This document shows, one piece after another, positions 11,807 through 24,086 of a stretch of 64,000 nt of DNA. The stretch is from Cycas panzhihuaensis. Taxonomy: Eukaryota; Cycadophyta. Within the stretch, counting starts at the first letter, position 1, and each line of letters opens with the position of its first letter. The notes under the pieces are model-generated. The model did not search any database. It saw nothing but the letters and a program-made list of their open reading frames with translations, and was not told the DNA's origin. Position numbers and translations under genes: made by a program. The stretch lies in the NCBI GenBank assembly GCA_023213395.1, contig CM041465.1, positions 184,333,741-184,397,740 of the forward strand, written 5' to 3'.

Positions 11807-13240
11807 ACCACCTTGTTCCACTTCTTCTTCTACTTTTGTTTGTAGTTCTCTTATGAGTTTGCAGGTGGAACCAATGCATCATGAAGAGTACAAAGACTTG
11901 TACCATGAAGATGAAGCTTTGAAGGAAGAATTAGAGAACCTAGCGAAGGAAGACCTTCCCACTTACTTGGAAGGATGGTCTACTTTTCAAAAGGGAGCAG
12001 CTCTATGTTCCATCAAAAAGAGACAATATCAAGTGGCTTAGAGAAGCCCATACTTCTAAAGTAGCTGGTCACTTTGGTATAGAGAAGACTTTAGCAAATT
12101 TGAGAAGATATGTTGTATGGCCAAAAATGTAAAATGATGTAAAAAAAATATGTAAAAGGATGTGTAATGTGTAATACTTCTAAGCCTTCTTCTAGAAAAT
12201 TCGGATTGTATGCACCACTGCCTATTCCCACTAGGCCTTGGGAAAGTATCTCCATTGATTTTTAGGGGACTTCCCATGACTAGGAAGGGACATGATTATC
12301 TTTTGTTGTTGTAGATAGGTTTAGTAAAATGATATGTCTAATAGCTTATAAGAAGGCGATCAGTGCACAGAGCGGTGAGTTATTCTTCGAGCATGTATGG
12401 AAGAATTTTGGCTTGCCCTCTTCCATCATTTCAGATCGGGACACTCGATTCCTTTCATCATTTTGGAAGTCACTATGGGAGATGATGGATACCAAATTGA
12501 AGAGGAGTACAAGTTTCCATCCTCAAACAGTTGGACAAACCGAAGTAGTGAACAGAACTTTGGTCCATCTATTGAGGATACAATTCCAAGCATCCAAAGA
12601 CTTGGGATGAATCATTGGCTTTTCTACAATTTGCTTTTAATAGAGCAATGCATGCATCACACTCTAAAGCACCTTTTGAAGTTTGTTTGGGATACTTACC
12701 TCAAAGTCCATTTGACTTGGAGTTTTCCATGCAAGCTAAGGAAGGATCCGTCAAAGAGAAGGAGGAGCATGACAAGGCTTTAAGATACTTGAGAAGATCC
12801 GGAGAGTCCACAAAGAAGTACATGATCAACTTCTAAGGACTCAACAAAAGTACAAGGAAAGACATGACAAGCATAGGCAAGAGTGTACTTTCCAAGAAGG
12901 AGATTTAGTATGGTTATACTTGAGCAAGGAGAGGTTAAAAGGAGAAGGTAAGAAACTCAAACCTATAAGGTATGGACCATTCAAGATTTTGAGAAAAGTA
13001 GGTGGCAATGCTTTCCAACTTGATCTTCCACCTTATATGCAAATATATTCAGTAGTAAATGCTGAATACTTAAAACTTTTTGAGCCCTCCATGCTAGATG
13101 AGGAAGCAGGACCAGTTCACTTTACCTTGATTGATGATTTGTATTTGGAAAGTGAGGAGCCTCTCAAGGAAGATTGTATCTTAGAGAGAAAATCTACCAA
13201 AATAAGACATAAGACACATGAATCTTCGAGATTGGAGTAG
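11796..13240 (+). pseudogene. gypsy-1 integrase with GPY/F module
   Basis: The first part (11796-12041) is the pre-integrase linker. The His-Cys zinc motif (GHFGIEKTLANLRRYVVW, about 12065-12180) is cut by stops. The catalytic core survives in 12329-12610 (ICLIAYKKAISAQSG..., SDRDTRFLSSFWKSLW, HPQTVGQTEVVNRTL), then shifts frame at about 12610. The C-terminal GPY/F module is at 12920-13240 (KPIRYGPFKILRKVGGNAFQLDLP). I see no chromodomain after it. Integrase joins element cDNA to host DNA; this copy is inactive. Confidence 0.85.
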
Positions 13241-13354
13241 CAGGCAATTGCCTAGTAAGGCCAAGTGGTTTAGTAGGCAACAAGGAGAACAACACTTCCC
13301 CATCTCCAATTCTAAGCCAAACAGAGTTGGCTATTTTCCAAGGAAGGGGAGCCA

Positions 13355-14407
13355 TGATCCGGGAGGATCTACCATATGTTTACAGGATGCGGAAAATGCT
13401 AGGCATTGGCATAACTAAAAGAGATATGGCCAAATGGTATCAAAATTCTATGAAATTTTGTTTAAAGGGATAAGACACATCTCACTAGATGTGTACAAAA
13501 GGTGGGGTTCAGAAAATATCATTTGATTAGAGTTCAAGCCTTGTCTTTGCATAAAAATTAATCCCACAGTTAGCGTAAAAAATAGAAAATATATATTTTG
13601 ATTATATGAATAGAAACATGGCCAAATGACATCCAAATGAGCTAAAATTTTGAGGAAATGGAGGAGACATACGTTCCGATACGTGTATAGAATTTGAGCT
13701 GAATTGGAGTCCGTTAAGGTCAGTTACAAGCCGCAACTTTTATGAATTGTATGAAGGCCACTTGGACAGCAGAAAAATAGCAAATACATATTATTACTAA
13801 ATGAATAAAAATGCAGTCAAATGACATCCAAATGAGCTGAAAATTTGAGGAAGATGAGGAACATACGTTCCTATATGTGTACCAAATTTGAGCCAAATTG
13901 GAGTACGTTAAGATCTATTACAAACTGTAACTTTTTAAGAATTGTATGAAGGCCACTTGGACAACATGCATTCTGGTGGTTAGTGGTTATACTTGCATGA
14001 TTGCCACTTGTTAAACATGCAATTCAGGTTTCTTTCTATAAATTGAGCCCTTCTACAGGTTGGAGAGGTGGTTCTTGGAGACTTGACTTGGGAAGCATCC
14101 TTAGAGAAGCATTTGGAGGGTTGGAGTCCCCCTTATGGTATAATTGTAACATTTATTCCTTGTAATTTTACCATTCTTTTTGCTAGTTGATTTCTCCACC
14201 ATTAAATGGAGATTTTCATGGTTTAATAAAAGTATTACTCCTTATACTTTTGGATCAATTCCAAGAATAAATTATTTGGTGTAGAATTTTCCTTTCATGG
14301 GCTCATTGTTGTTTTGATGTTATTGAGATTTCTACACTAACTCCCAGGATCTCAAGGAGAAAAGGTTGATAATTGACTTCTTCACCAACTAAGCTCTTTT
14401 GGGATCA
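13355..14407 (+). repeat. 3' LTR of gypsy-1
   Basis: This is the 1,053-bp direct partner of 7685-8739, with the same internal tandem repeat (about 13600-13775 and 13790-13960). A purine tract (AAGGAAGGGGAG, about 13340-13351) lies just upstream and would prime plus-strand synthesis. Confidence 0.95.
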
Positions 14408-14412
14408 GAAAC

Positions 14413-14440
14413 TTAATCTTGTTCTTTCATATTTCTGACA
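14413..14440 (+). repeat. Right end of the copia-0 3' LTR
   Basis: The 28 bp after the gypsy-1 target duplication end in TTTCTGACA, a normal LTR terminus. They rejoin 7352-7684 once gypsy-1 is removed. Confidence 0.5.
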
Positions 14441-14491
14441 ACTATTATTGACTTTGATACCATGTTATAATTTTACATGACTCTGATACCA
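14441..14491 (-). other. Primer-site remnant and about 50 bp of gypsy leader
   Basis: On the minus strand TGGTATCAGAGTC follows the LTR at once. A second related motif, TGGTATCAAAGTC, follows about 25 bp later (14452-14464). The stretch ends abruptly at the copia-0 LTR terminus (14440). It looks like the start of a second internal region that was cut off. Confidence 0.5.
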
Positions 14492-15218
14492 TGTTAAAAA
14501 ATTTAGATTATATTTACATGATATATTTATCAATGCAAATGCGTGTAGCAATATAGAAGCATCATAAATTATATGATCAAGTAAGTAGAGATAATCAACA
14601 ATATATAATAGGAAATTCAAACATGAATGACATAAGTTATTTATAGTGGAAAACCTTTGAATGGAAGAAACTGCTTTCCAATGATATATAAGATCTCATT
14701 AATATGAAATCATGTACAATATCAACCCAAGTCACCCTAGTATCTAAAGGAGAACTAAAAGAACTAACTTACCCTTGAATATGCTTACCCTTATATGGAA
14801 TTTGTCACCTTATCATGGACTAATGATGTATCACCTTACATCTATCAATAAGATTATGTGTGAGAACCAATAAGTCTTTCAATGATTTTATAATAATTTA
14901 GTGAGCACTTGTAATGAACCGTTACACCAAAACCTGAATCAAAAGAGAAAAATCCAATTGCATATGATAACACAAAAGTCAAACTTATATATAAGAGTAT
15001 AAAGCATCCGTAATCACATGTATCAATGGGCCTCTTCGAGGGGGCAACCTCCAATACATAAGATCACAATACTTCTAGATGATTCTCACTCTTACATTAT
15101 ATACATATATATAGGGCTATTAAGTTTGCCCATCTCTTAGACTTATGAATATGGGATAATTACAAGAATAGAAATATAAGATTTAAGAAGAAGAGAGATA
15201 AGGGTTGGGTTCTTAACA
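14492..15218 (-). repeat. LTR of the chromovirus gypsy-2, flanked by primer site and polypurine tract
   Basis: On the minus strand this 727-bp stretch starts TGTTAAGAACCC and ends TTTAACA. The polypurine tract (AAAAGGGGGGGAACT on the minus strand, 15219-15233) adjoins its start, as expected for the 3' LTR of gypsy-2 to the right. At its other end the minus strand continues TGGTATCAGAGTC (about 14479-14491), a primer-site motif that should follow a 5' LTR. The LTR therefore sits between a PPT and a PBS. No second copy of the LTR is in the window. Confidence 0.7.
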
Positions 15219-15261
15219 AGTTCCCCCCCTTTTAAAAAGCTTTGCCCTCAAAGCTTGACTA

Positions 15262-16560
15262 GTCCTGGATGCTCTTGAATAAATTGCTCACATTCCCAAG
15301 TTGAATCGTCGTGTGGCGACTGCTTCCATTTGATGAGATACTCTTTGATGTGTCAAGAGCACAAACGCCTAACCCTTTCCTCTAATATTCATTTAGGTAT
15401 CAGTTGAATCCTCCCTTCATTATCCAAAATTGGTAATTTTGTTTGTGCCTGCACTTGCTGCCCAATTACCTTTTTAAGACAAGATAAATGGAAAAGATTA
15501 TGGATTTTAGTTGTTATGGGTAACTCTAAGGCATAAGCCACTTTCGCCACTAGTTTAAGGATTTTATAAGGTCCATAAAACCTTGGCTCTAACTTGTGTT
15601 TACCCTCTCTTTTAAGTGAAGTTTGGTTATATGGTTGCAAGCACAAGTAAACCCAATCTCCTATTTGAAACTCTCGTTCACTTCTTCGTTTATCTGCTTG
15701 TTGTTTCATTCGGTTCTGAGCCAAGTTAAGGTTCTCCTTTAATATCTTGAGTGTCTTTACGGTTTGTTGTAGATTCTCCTCCACTGCTTAAACTTTAGAA
15801 ATTTCTATGGCATAGCTCTTAATAGATGGTGGTTCATACCCATATAATGCCTGAAAGGGAGTTATTTTTGTTGCCATATGGTAAGTAGTATTATACCACC
15901 ATTCTGCCATGAGAAGCCAATGATGCCATTGATTTTGTTTATCTGACACATAGCATCAGGGATATCCTTCTAAACATTTGTTAATCACCTTTTTTTGTCC
16001 ATCAGTTTTGTGGGTGGTATGCTATGCTTATTGTTAGCTTGGTACCTAAGGCTTGGAAGAGTTCAGTCCAGAAAATGCTTGTGAACTTTGGGTCTCTGTC
16101 ACTAACAATCTTCTTAGGCATTCTATGGAGTTGATGTATCTCTTTTAAGAAAACCTCGACAATTTGTTTTGCCTTATAAGTAGATTGGATTCCACAAAAA
16201 TGAGCATACTTTGTTAATCTATCAACAACTACAAGGATGGCATCCCTCCCATCTGATTTTGGTAATCCTATGATGAAGTCCATGGATATTTCATCCCATC
16301 TTTGATTTGGTATAGGGAGTGGATACAATAGACCAGGCATCTTACTCATTTCACCATTTTGTCATTGGCATACTTCACAAGTTGCAACCCATCTTTTAGT
16401 ATCTTACTTGAGCTTATTCCAATAGAAGGATTGCTTAATCTGTTGGTAAGTCTTTAGGAATCCAGAATGGCCTGCTATTGGAGAGGCATATACATCATGC
16501 AATATCTTCTCCTTAATCTTGAAATCAGGACTAAGATATATTCTAATTTTGTACCACATG
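15262..16560 (-). pseudogene. gypsy-2 integrase and chromodomain
   Basis: The zinc motif is visible at about 16500-16360 (HDVYASPIAGHSGF...CEVCQ, with stops). The catalytic core is open at 16349-16002 (WDEISMDFIIGLPKSDGRDAIL, VVDRLTKYAHF, SDRDPKFTSIFW) and ends at a stop in the HPQ.DGQTE block. The C-terminal GPY/F region is open at 15784-15389 (FYGPYKILKLVAKVAYALEL, LFHLSCLKKVIG). A chromodomain follows in the same direction, about 15390-15262 (EYLIKWKQSPHDDSTWE). Confidence 0.85.
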
Positions 16561-17460
16561 ATGCTTGCTACCCATGAAAAGCTTTTATGACTATCTTGAT
16601 CAACCTGTAAATCCTATATCAATTGCTTTATTTTGGTATCCTTTTCCCACTCTTCCCTTGCCTCCTCAATCCATGAAGGGGTAACTGTTGTTAATGCATA
16701 TACTATAGAATCTCCTTCCTTTTGTGATAGGGCGTTAGCTATTATATTTTCCTTTCCTTTTTTATATATGATTTCAAAATCAAAACCTTGCATTTTAGAG
16801 ACCCATTTTTATTGTTCCTCAGAAGCTACCCTTTGGTCTAGGAAATACTTTAAGCTTTTGTGGTCTATCTTTATTTTGAAATGGGTTCCAAGTAAATATT
16901 GGCATCATTTTTGAATTGCTTGTAGGACTGCCATCATCTCTTTTTCATATGTAGACTTGACTAAGTCCTTGGACTTCAATTTTTGACTTTCAAAGGCTAT
17001 GGGCCTCCCTTCTTACATGAGTACTGCTCCAATACCTTGTCCCGAGGTATCACATTCAATGATAAATATTTTAGTAAAGTCAGGAGTTGCTAAAACTGGT
17101 GTGGTAGTCATGGATACCTTTAGGCTATCAAAGGCTTTAGTAGTGGCATCTGTCCATATGAATGAATCCTTCTTTAATAATTGTGTCAAGTGTGCTACAA
17201 TCTTGGCATACCCTTTAACAAATTTTCTGTAGTACCCTATTAAACCCAAGAATCCACGTAGCCCTTTGATGTTTTTAGGTTGTGGCCAATTTACTATGGC
17301 TTTAATCTTCCTTGGATCAACCTTGACTCCCTCTTATGAGATGATGTGCCCCAAGTACTCCAGTTCATGCCTTCCAAAGTTACATTTTGATCCATTTACA
17401 AAGAGTTTATTGTCTTCTAATAATTGCAAAACCTTATCAACATGTTGAAGATGTTATTTC
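16560..17460 (-). pseudogene. gypsy-2 RNase H
   Basis: The thumb/tether and RNase H start are open at 17249-17013 ([21 protein letters not shown] ... [17 protein letters not shown]). The next stretch down to about 16600 carries FHIDHKSLKYFLDQ and KENIIANALS in pieces with stops. The C-terminal half therefore decayed faster than the N-terminal half. Confidence 0.75.
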
Positions 17461-17463
17461 TTT

Positions 17464-18173
17464 GTCTAACTATATACTAAGATGCCATCAAAAAACACCA
17501 AGACAAACTTTCTTAGATAAGGTCGAAAGATTTTATTCAAAAGCCCTTGGAATATGGCTGGTGCATTGGTTAAGCCAAAAGGTACGACTAGGAATTCATA
17601 GTGGCCTTCATAGGTGCGAAAAGCTATTTTGTGAGCATCAACAGCCTTGATTCTAATTTGGTAATATCCAGATTTTAAATCTATGGTGGTGAAAAGGGTT
17701 GCTCCATTCAATTCATCTAACAACTCATCAATAACTGGTATGGGAAATTTATCTTTAATAGTAATTTTATTTAATTCCTGATAATTCATATACATACAAA
17801 AAGATCCATCCTTCTTTTTTACCAATATTACTGGTGCCAAAAATGTGCTTTTACTTTCCCTGATGGTCCCAGCTTCAAGAAGTTCATGCACCAATTTTTT
17901 AATTTCATTCTTCTGCTGATAAGGATATCTATAAGGTTGGATGCTAGGTGGATTACTACTAGCAATGAGTTCAATGGCATGATCTTGTTCTCTTTCTGGA
18001 GGAAGCCCCTTAGGAATGTCTTCAAAAACCTTGTTATGTTTGACTAACACTTCTTGTAATTCAGGTGTTAGATTATTATCCTTATTCGTTACAACACTTA
18101 CACAACATTTAATATCACTTATACATTTAAAAACTTGAGAGATTTTGTGTAATGATTCTTCGCCATAATTCAA
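17464..18173 (-). pseudogene. gypsy-2 reverse transcriptase with mutated active site
   Basis: An open 235-codon stretch begins in the linker before reverse transcriptase ([20 protein letters not shown]) and runs through [31 protein letters not shown] and [17 protein letters not shown]. The catalytic YxDD box reads FFDG (about 17484-17495): the second aspartate is glycine, so the enzyme would be dead even if expressed. DFR in the conserved block is replaced by NYQ. Confidence 0.88.
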
Positions 18174-18495
18174 CCATCATTAATTAAATATTATCTCTAT
18201 TATTTTTCCCCTTATCACCCTTAGTTTAACTACCACACCTCACGCATTACCCTCATATGGTTTTGTTCCCCAATCTCATTCATTATCTTTATCTGTTATC
18301 AACCTCACCTTATTATTTATTTCTTGCATATAATTCTTATATAATTCTCATCTATATTGAATAGTTATTGTATTCCTTATGTCTTATCTCTTACTCTTTT
18401 CTTACTAACCTCTTATATCCATTATTACTTGAACCCCTATAGAAGTTACTTTATTATCCTTATCCTCAATCACCCCTCACCCTCTTATAACACTT
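18174..18495. other. Pyrimidine-rich spacer without a gene
   Basis: The plus strand is strongly C+T-rich. I find no coding similarity and no match to the tandem unit that starts at about 18496. It is the unexplained junction where gypsy-2 ends. Confidence 0.5.
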
Positions 18496-20325
18496 CACTT
18501 TTAAATACCCTCTTGTTTTTTTTTAATCTTTGATTTCCTAAACCTACCATACTTTTTAATCCCAAACCCCTCTCTTAAGTTATACCCTTCCTCATCATTT
18601 TACCATTACCTGGAAAGCTCACACTACATCTCCACCGTTGATATACCCTTCTTTGGTATCCCCCTCTAAACTTATTGCCTATATAAGATTCTTACTATGT
18701 TGACTAATCTAAAATTGGGTTCCCATTTTCCCATGCTAGATATCTCCACATAAAACACTTCCACCTATGAGATCCTAAATATATTTTTTATTCCTTAACC
18801 TTTGTTCATACAAAACTCCTCTATCTATCTCCACACTTTTTCTCTTATTCCACTCCCCACGGATGTAATATAGAAGTAGGATATAAGACCTAAAGAAAGT
18901 TGAGTTCACAACACATAGGTCCTAAAATCATTTACATGTAGAATCTTATACAAGAGTTATCTAGGAAATGGCATAATCACAAACATGAAGAAATTCTCAT
19001 TAATAGAAAGTAATTACTCCTCCTTTTTCATAATTCTCATGAGTAGAAAGTAATTACTAACACGCTTGTAGAAGATGACATAAAGGTAGACTGAGCTCCT
19101 ATAATACCTTGGCCTTAATAAGTAGTGGATTAAAGATGTACATTGTCTCTCTTATGCTTCAAGAGCAAAACATTTTGAGGAGAGAAAAAAAATTGTTGAT
19201 CTAAATGAAAGTCACAAAGACTAAGGATAAAAGTATTTCATTATTGATGTGTCAAAATAAAATACTTTGAAGGTGAAGTATCTTAAAGAAGGAATAATTG
19301 TAGTGAACCTAATGAAAATGATGATATATTTAATTAATAGTTTATTAATTATTAAAGTAATCTCCAATATTAAAGCATATATAAAGGAGGTAGAGCCTTA
19401 TGCAATAACATGATTGTTTTATTTCTCTTCATAATAGATCAATTCCACACCTTTGCACTTTAATGCAGTTATTTTATTTATCATTCCACTATTCTAAATA
19501 ATTGTTATTACACTTTTATTGCTTGATAATTATTTGTTGAATTTATTTATTATCTACATTTTATTATATTATTATCTATTGCTTTTCTTATCAATTATCC
19601 ATTGGTCTATTCCAATTTCTTTAAGTTTACCTCCTCCTTTTTTGTAATTCTCATTAGTAGAAAGTAATTACTATCATGTTTAGGTGTGCAGATGTAATTT
19701 CCTATGAATTAGAATAGTTCATACATATAAAGTATACTTCAACCTATTTGATCCATCCATCTAACTTTTCTAGATTGAACTTTCATTAAATGGAAGTATC
19801 TTAAACTTTGTTTCAATCTTGAAGAAACCATGCCAATCCAAGGAATGTTAAATTTCTAGTCCTCTTATTGAAGCCATGTTCTCCATTGGATTTCCTCTTC
19901 TAATGTTAATGTTACTATTAGGTATTCCTACTATTATAATTAAAAACGATTAAAAGGAATAAATTTCATAGGATGATAAATTATTCCTAAAATTAAATTA
20001 AACCATAAAGCATAGATATAAATACCATACTAAACCACTAATGAGGTATTATTCTTAAAGTTGAAATTAGTTTGTAAAATATTGATATTAATATCATATC
20101 AAACTATTAATTCAATTAGGAAATAATAATAGATCTAAATGTTAAAGAATGATGTTGAAATAAATAATTAATTCATAATGTTAGAAGTTAATTCTATAGT
20201 AATAACGTTGAAAGCTAACACAATACCAAAAGAAAGATTAAAAGTAGATTCTTATATAAGTAATATATTTTAAATTAAAATTATTAGAGGGGAGAGATAT
20301 TTTAATATGGGGCATTATTATCAAG
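18496..20325 (+). repeat. Tandem unit copy A, left part
   Basis: This stretch aligns, with moderate divergence, to 42091-42257 plus 43788-45385. Shared landmarks are CTAATC(T/C)AAAATTGGGTT (about 18707), GTAGAATCTTATA (about 18939) and TATATAAAGGAG followed by TAGAGCCTTATGCAAT (about 19378-19405). A TATA-like box followed by a fixed sequence would suit an LTR, but no coding region or primer site belongs to it. Its right end is the LINE-1 target duplication at 20315-20325; the unit continues at 41539. Confidence 0.8.
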
Positions 20326-20639
20326 TTTTTTTGATATGGTTTAAATAAATGAGGGGATTAAAAGGGGACCCCAGCCCTTATACAAAATCTACTAGATCGT
20401 CTACATGGATCCGTTGTGATAAGCCTATGGCCTAGCTTCCTAGCAAAACCCCACCTAACATACTGCTAACCCTCCCCAGCCACAATAAGACTAGTGGTTA
20501 GCTCTAGAAATCTAAACAAAATAGAGGCCATTAGGATCTAGTGCTGACTTAGTAAATCAACTGGAGCCTGTTCTCCCCAGATCTTTCTTGACTAGACCCA
20601 TAATCTCCTTAGGAAAATCATCCTTCCACACTACATCCT

Positions 20640-23600
20640 TTTTGAACTGTACACCCTAATTTGCCAGTAGGTCAGCTATCCCGTTTCCTTCCCCATAAAT
20701 GTGGACCACCCTAACATTTTCTCTCCTTTGAAAAGACTCCTTAGCATCGTTAATCATGTCTTTATGCTTCCAGTTTGGCTCCGCTTCCCCTCTAATTAAT
20801 TTTATCTCATTTAGGGAGTCCCCTTCCATAATGACTCTCGGGATACCCTCTTGGGATACCAGATCCACAATTTTACACATCGCTTTAAGGTCTGCTCAAT
20901 GATTTGTATGAATACCATAATAGTTAGCAAAAGCCTAGAGCACCTTGCCTTCTTTGTCCCTACACAGCCCCCCACCTACTACCTCATTGGGGTTACCTTT
21001 TAACGCACCATCAAAGTTTACTTTAACCTAGTTCTTCGATGGGGGGCACGAAGTGCCTTACCTTTTCGTCTCCACCTTTAATTTAGGGTTCTCTATGCCT
21101 CATTTTTCTAGAATCTTCATTTCCTTAGGAATAATAAAACTATCTTCCTTCTCCTTAAAGGTCTCTTTCAAGGCAACTATAATCATCCCAAAAAGTTTTG
21201 ATTCATTCATCTTTTTATCTTAAAAGATGTGCCTATTCCTTTCTTTCCATATATCCCACACCAACATAGGTAGAGAGGTTCTCCACAAGAAACTCAGGGT
21301 CTTGTATCTGAAGGGGCAAGACCAGGTGTAGGCTAAATCCTTCATAGTTCTAGATAACATCGATGTTATCCTAAAAATGCTCCACAGCTTCACCCATACC
21401 TCCCTAGTATCAGGGCATTGCAATAGAATGTGGTCCAAGGACGACTCCTCTTGGAGGCAAAGAAAGCATCTATTCACTAGCAAGAAACATCTCTTCCTTA
21501 GATTATCTAGGGTCAGATATTTATTCTTAAGGCACAACCACCAGAAGATGGAAACCTTGGGGATAAATCCCAATTTCCATACTCCCCCAAACAACTTATT
21601 TTTACTTATGCCTTTTTAAAAAATAAAAATAAATAACCAGATTTAACTAAGTAGTTCCCTGAGGGGGAAGTAGGCCAAACCAAGGAGTCATCCTTGGGGT
21701 ATCTAGGGATGTATATTTTGTTTAGCTCATTCTTAAGGGCTACAATTTACTGCTCTCCTACTCGTTCAAGAGGGATTTCTTCAAAATATTTCTAATTCTT
21801 TACATCCCCTTGAACCTCCCAGTAACTTTTCATATTTCTACCATAAAGAATTTCACAAATGTCCTACTTAGGGGTAAGAATAGGTCTCTTGTTCAGTTGG
21901 GTGTGGTTGCACTAAATGTCCTCCCAAAAGTTAATTGTCTTTCCATCCCCTAGGCACCATTAAGCTCTTGATGCCATGATCTTCCTCGCATAAACTAGAC
22001 TCCTCTAGATATCAGATCCATGTTTTCCTGAGATGTTGTGCTTTAAGTACTAGTTGTCTCTTAAATATTTCTATGTAACAATCTTACTCCAGACCTATCC
22101 TCCTTTTTTATAAGCCAACAACCCAATTTAACTACTAATACTCTATTGAAGTAAGCTATATACTTTACATTTAAACCACTTGCCCACTTAGAGATGCAAA
22201 CTTTCTCCTAGGAAACTAAATAAATTATGTCCTTATCCTCAATCCCAGACCATATGAACCTTTTTTAGATTTATTGGACACCTAAACAAAGACATCATAT
22301 ATGTAGGTATGTTCTAAATGGAGTCCACTAAAAGTTAAAGCTTTCCTACCTAACTCAATAAGGGCCCCTTCCATCCTGTAGTTTCCTTTGAACCTGATTG
22401 ATTATTGAGTTCTAAAGGTCCTTCTTCATTCTACTAATAAATAGGGATAAGTTGAGGTATAGAGTAAGAAGATTCCTAGTGGGAATTTCTAAAATCCTAC
22501 TAATAACTCTTTGAGTTCTCTCCAAAGTATTTAGAAAAAAAGTTTGCTCTTATTTAAGTTGACCTTCTGATTCGTTGTTGCCTCAAACCTTTCCAACTCT
22601 GATTTTATAGCTCTAGCTTCCTTTGTGGATGCTTTGCTCAATAAAATATTATCATCCACAAACTGTTTATGAACAATGTTATCAACGCCTAAGGTGGGCT
22701 TTAGGCTTATAATCTTCTGACTCCTCCTAGCCTCCTTCATACTATTATGTATTAGTTTAGCCATGATGATGAACATGTATGGGACTAAGAGGTCCCCTTG
22801 TCTTAGCCTTCTAAAGCTCAAGAAAAAGGCTGAGGAAGTGTCATTTATAATCACTAAGAAGCTTGGCTTTGAGATACAACTTTCTATCCATTTCCTCCAC
22901 TGATCACTAAAGTTGAAGGCTCTTGTGCACTCTATCAAACACCCCCATGATACCCTATTGTAAGCCTTTGAAAGGTCATTTTTTACAATCATACTAGACT
23001 CCTTCCTTTATAAGGTCAAGTGGACTATTTCATGAACCATGGTGATTCCATCCAAAATTTGTCTGCCTTCTATGAACCCATCCTGACTTAGGTCTATAAT
23101 CAAAGGGAGGATTTCCTTTAGCCTGTTAGCTAGGATCTTGGCTATGATTTTATACTTCACATTACACAAACTGATAGGTCTAAAGTCCTCCATTCTTTTT
23201 GCACCTCTCTTCGAAATTAGGACAAGGAAAGTGGCCTGCCATTCTCCATGGATCTTGCCATTTTTAAAGAATTCCCTCACAACTTCTTAGAGGTCATCTT
23301 TAATGATATCCTAATATTCCTAGTAAAAACCAAAGGGGAAGCCATTGGGACTGAGAGATTTCTCTTTTTTCATGCCAAACACAAATTTCCTTATCTCTTC
23401 CATTGAGAAGGGGGCTTCTAATGCCCTATTCATAATATTTCTGACCTTCTTCAGGATCATGGCCAACATCTCTCTCCCGACTTCCTCATCCACATAGCCA
23501 GGTTCATTAAATAACTCCTTAAAATAGTCCATCTCTACATCCTTAATGGCTTTTTGCTCTTATATTTCCTCCCTGTCCTTATTGATTAGAACTTTGATTT

Positions 23601-24086
23601 GATTGTAGGTTATGTGTTTCAAATTTGTCATATGGAAGAATTTCATGTTTTTGTCTCCCTTTGCAAGCCATAGGACCCTAGACTTTTGTCTCTAGAAGAT
23701 TTCATCCTTGGCCAAGACTCCCTCCAGTTTGGTCAGGAGGCTTCTTTCATTCTAGTCTAGGGAAAGAGACCTCCCTTCCTCTTGAATTTTATCCTCGTGG
23801 GATCTCTTATTCTAATCTTTAACTTGATGCTTCACCCAATTTAGTTTTTTTGAGAATCTAAACATCACACAACCTTATACAGGAGTCTTCCACCACTCTA
23901 CAATTAGGTTACAAAGGCTTGGGTCTTTCATTCATATCATCTTAAAACAGAAAGGGGCTCCTATTTGACCTTTGTTTTCATCAAATCCCAACACTAGGGG
24001 GGAGTGGTTCAAGACTGTATTTGGCATGTCTTCTAAAATGATGTTACTGTGTTGGCTTGCCTAAGCATAGTTGACTACCACTCTGT
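20640..24086 (-). pseudogene. LINE-1 ORF2, endonuclease end through RNase H
   Basis: After the copia-1 insertion the text resumes with the endonuclease C-terminus near 24086-23980, where the SDH catalytic motif reads LNHSPL. Reverse transcriptase pieces are open at 23532-23320, 23280-23008 (KRMEDFRPISLCNVKYKIIA) and 22992-22531 (KNDLSKAYNRVSWGCL, LRQGDLLVPYMF). Its catalytic box is FVDD (about 22653-22664), a conservative variant of FADD. The zinc-binding zf-RVT domain is at 21594-21220, and an RVT_3-type RNase H at 20880-20656 (GDSLNEIKLI, HIYGEGNGIADLLAN). Intervening stops are numerous. Confidence 0.88.

Larger units (their letters stand above)
7685..14407 (+). mobile_element. Full-length Ty3-gypsy retrotransposon (gypsy-1)
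   Basis: Two direct LTRs (7685-8739 and 13355-14407) start TGATCC and end GGATCA, and are flanked by a perfect 5-bp duplication GAAAC (7680-7684 and 14408-14412). A perfect initiator-Met primer site follows the 5' LTR after 5 bp, and a purine tract precedes the 3' LTR. Gag, protease, reverse transcriptase, RNase H and integrase lie between in gypsy order. I count roughly 25-30 differences between the LTRs over 1.05 kb, so this is the youngest element in the window. Frameshifts and stops still break gag-pol, so it is not autonomous. Confidence 0.95.
15219..18173 (-). mobile_element. 5'-truncated Ty3-gypsy chromovirus (gypsy-2)
   Basis: Reading the minus strand from 18173 down, the order is reverse transcriptase, RNase H, integrase, chromodomain and polypurine tract, then the LTR at 15218. 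Gag, protease, primer site and 5' LTR are absent from the expected place. Similarity stops at about 18174, within the protease-reverse transcriptase linker. A chromodomain after integrase defines the chromovirus branch and is known to steer insertion to particular chromatin. Confidence 0.85.
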
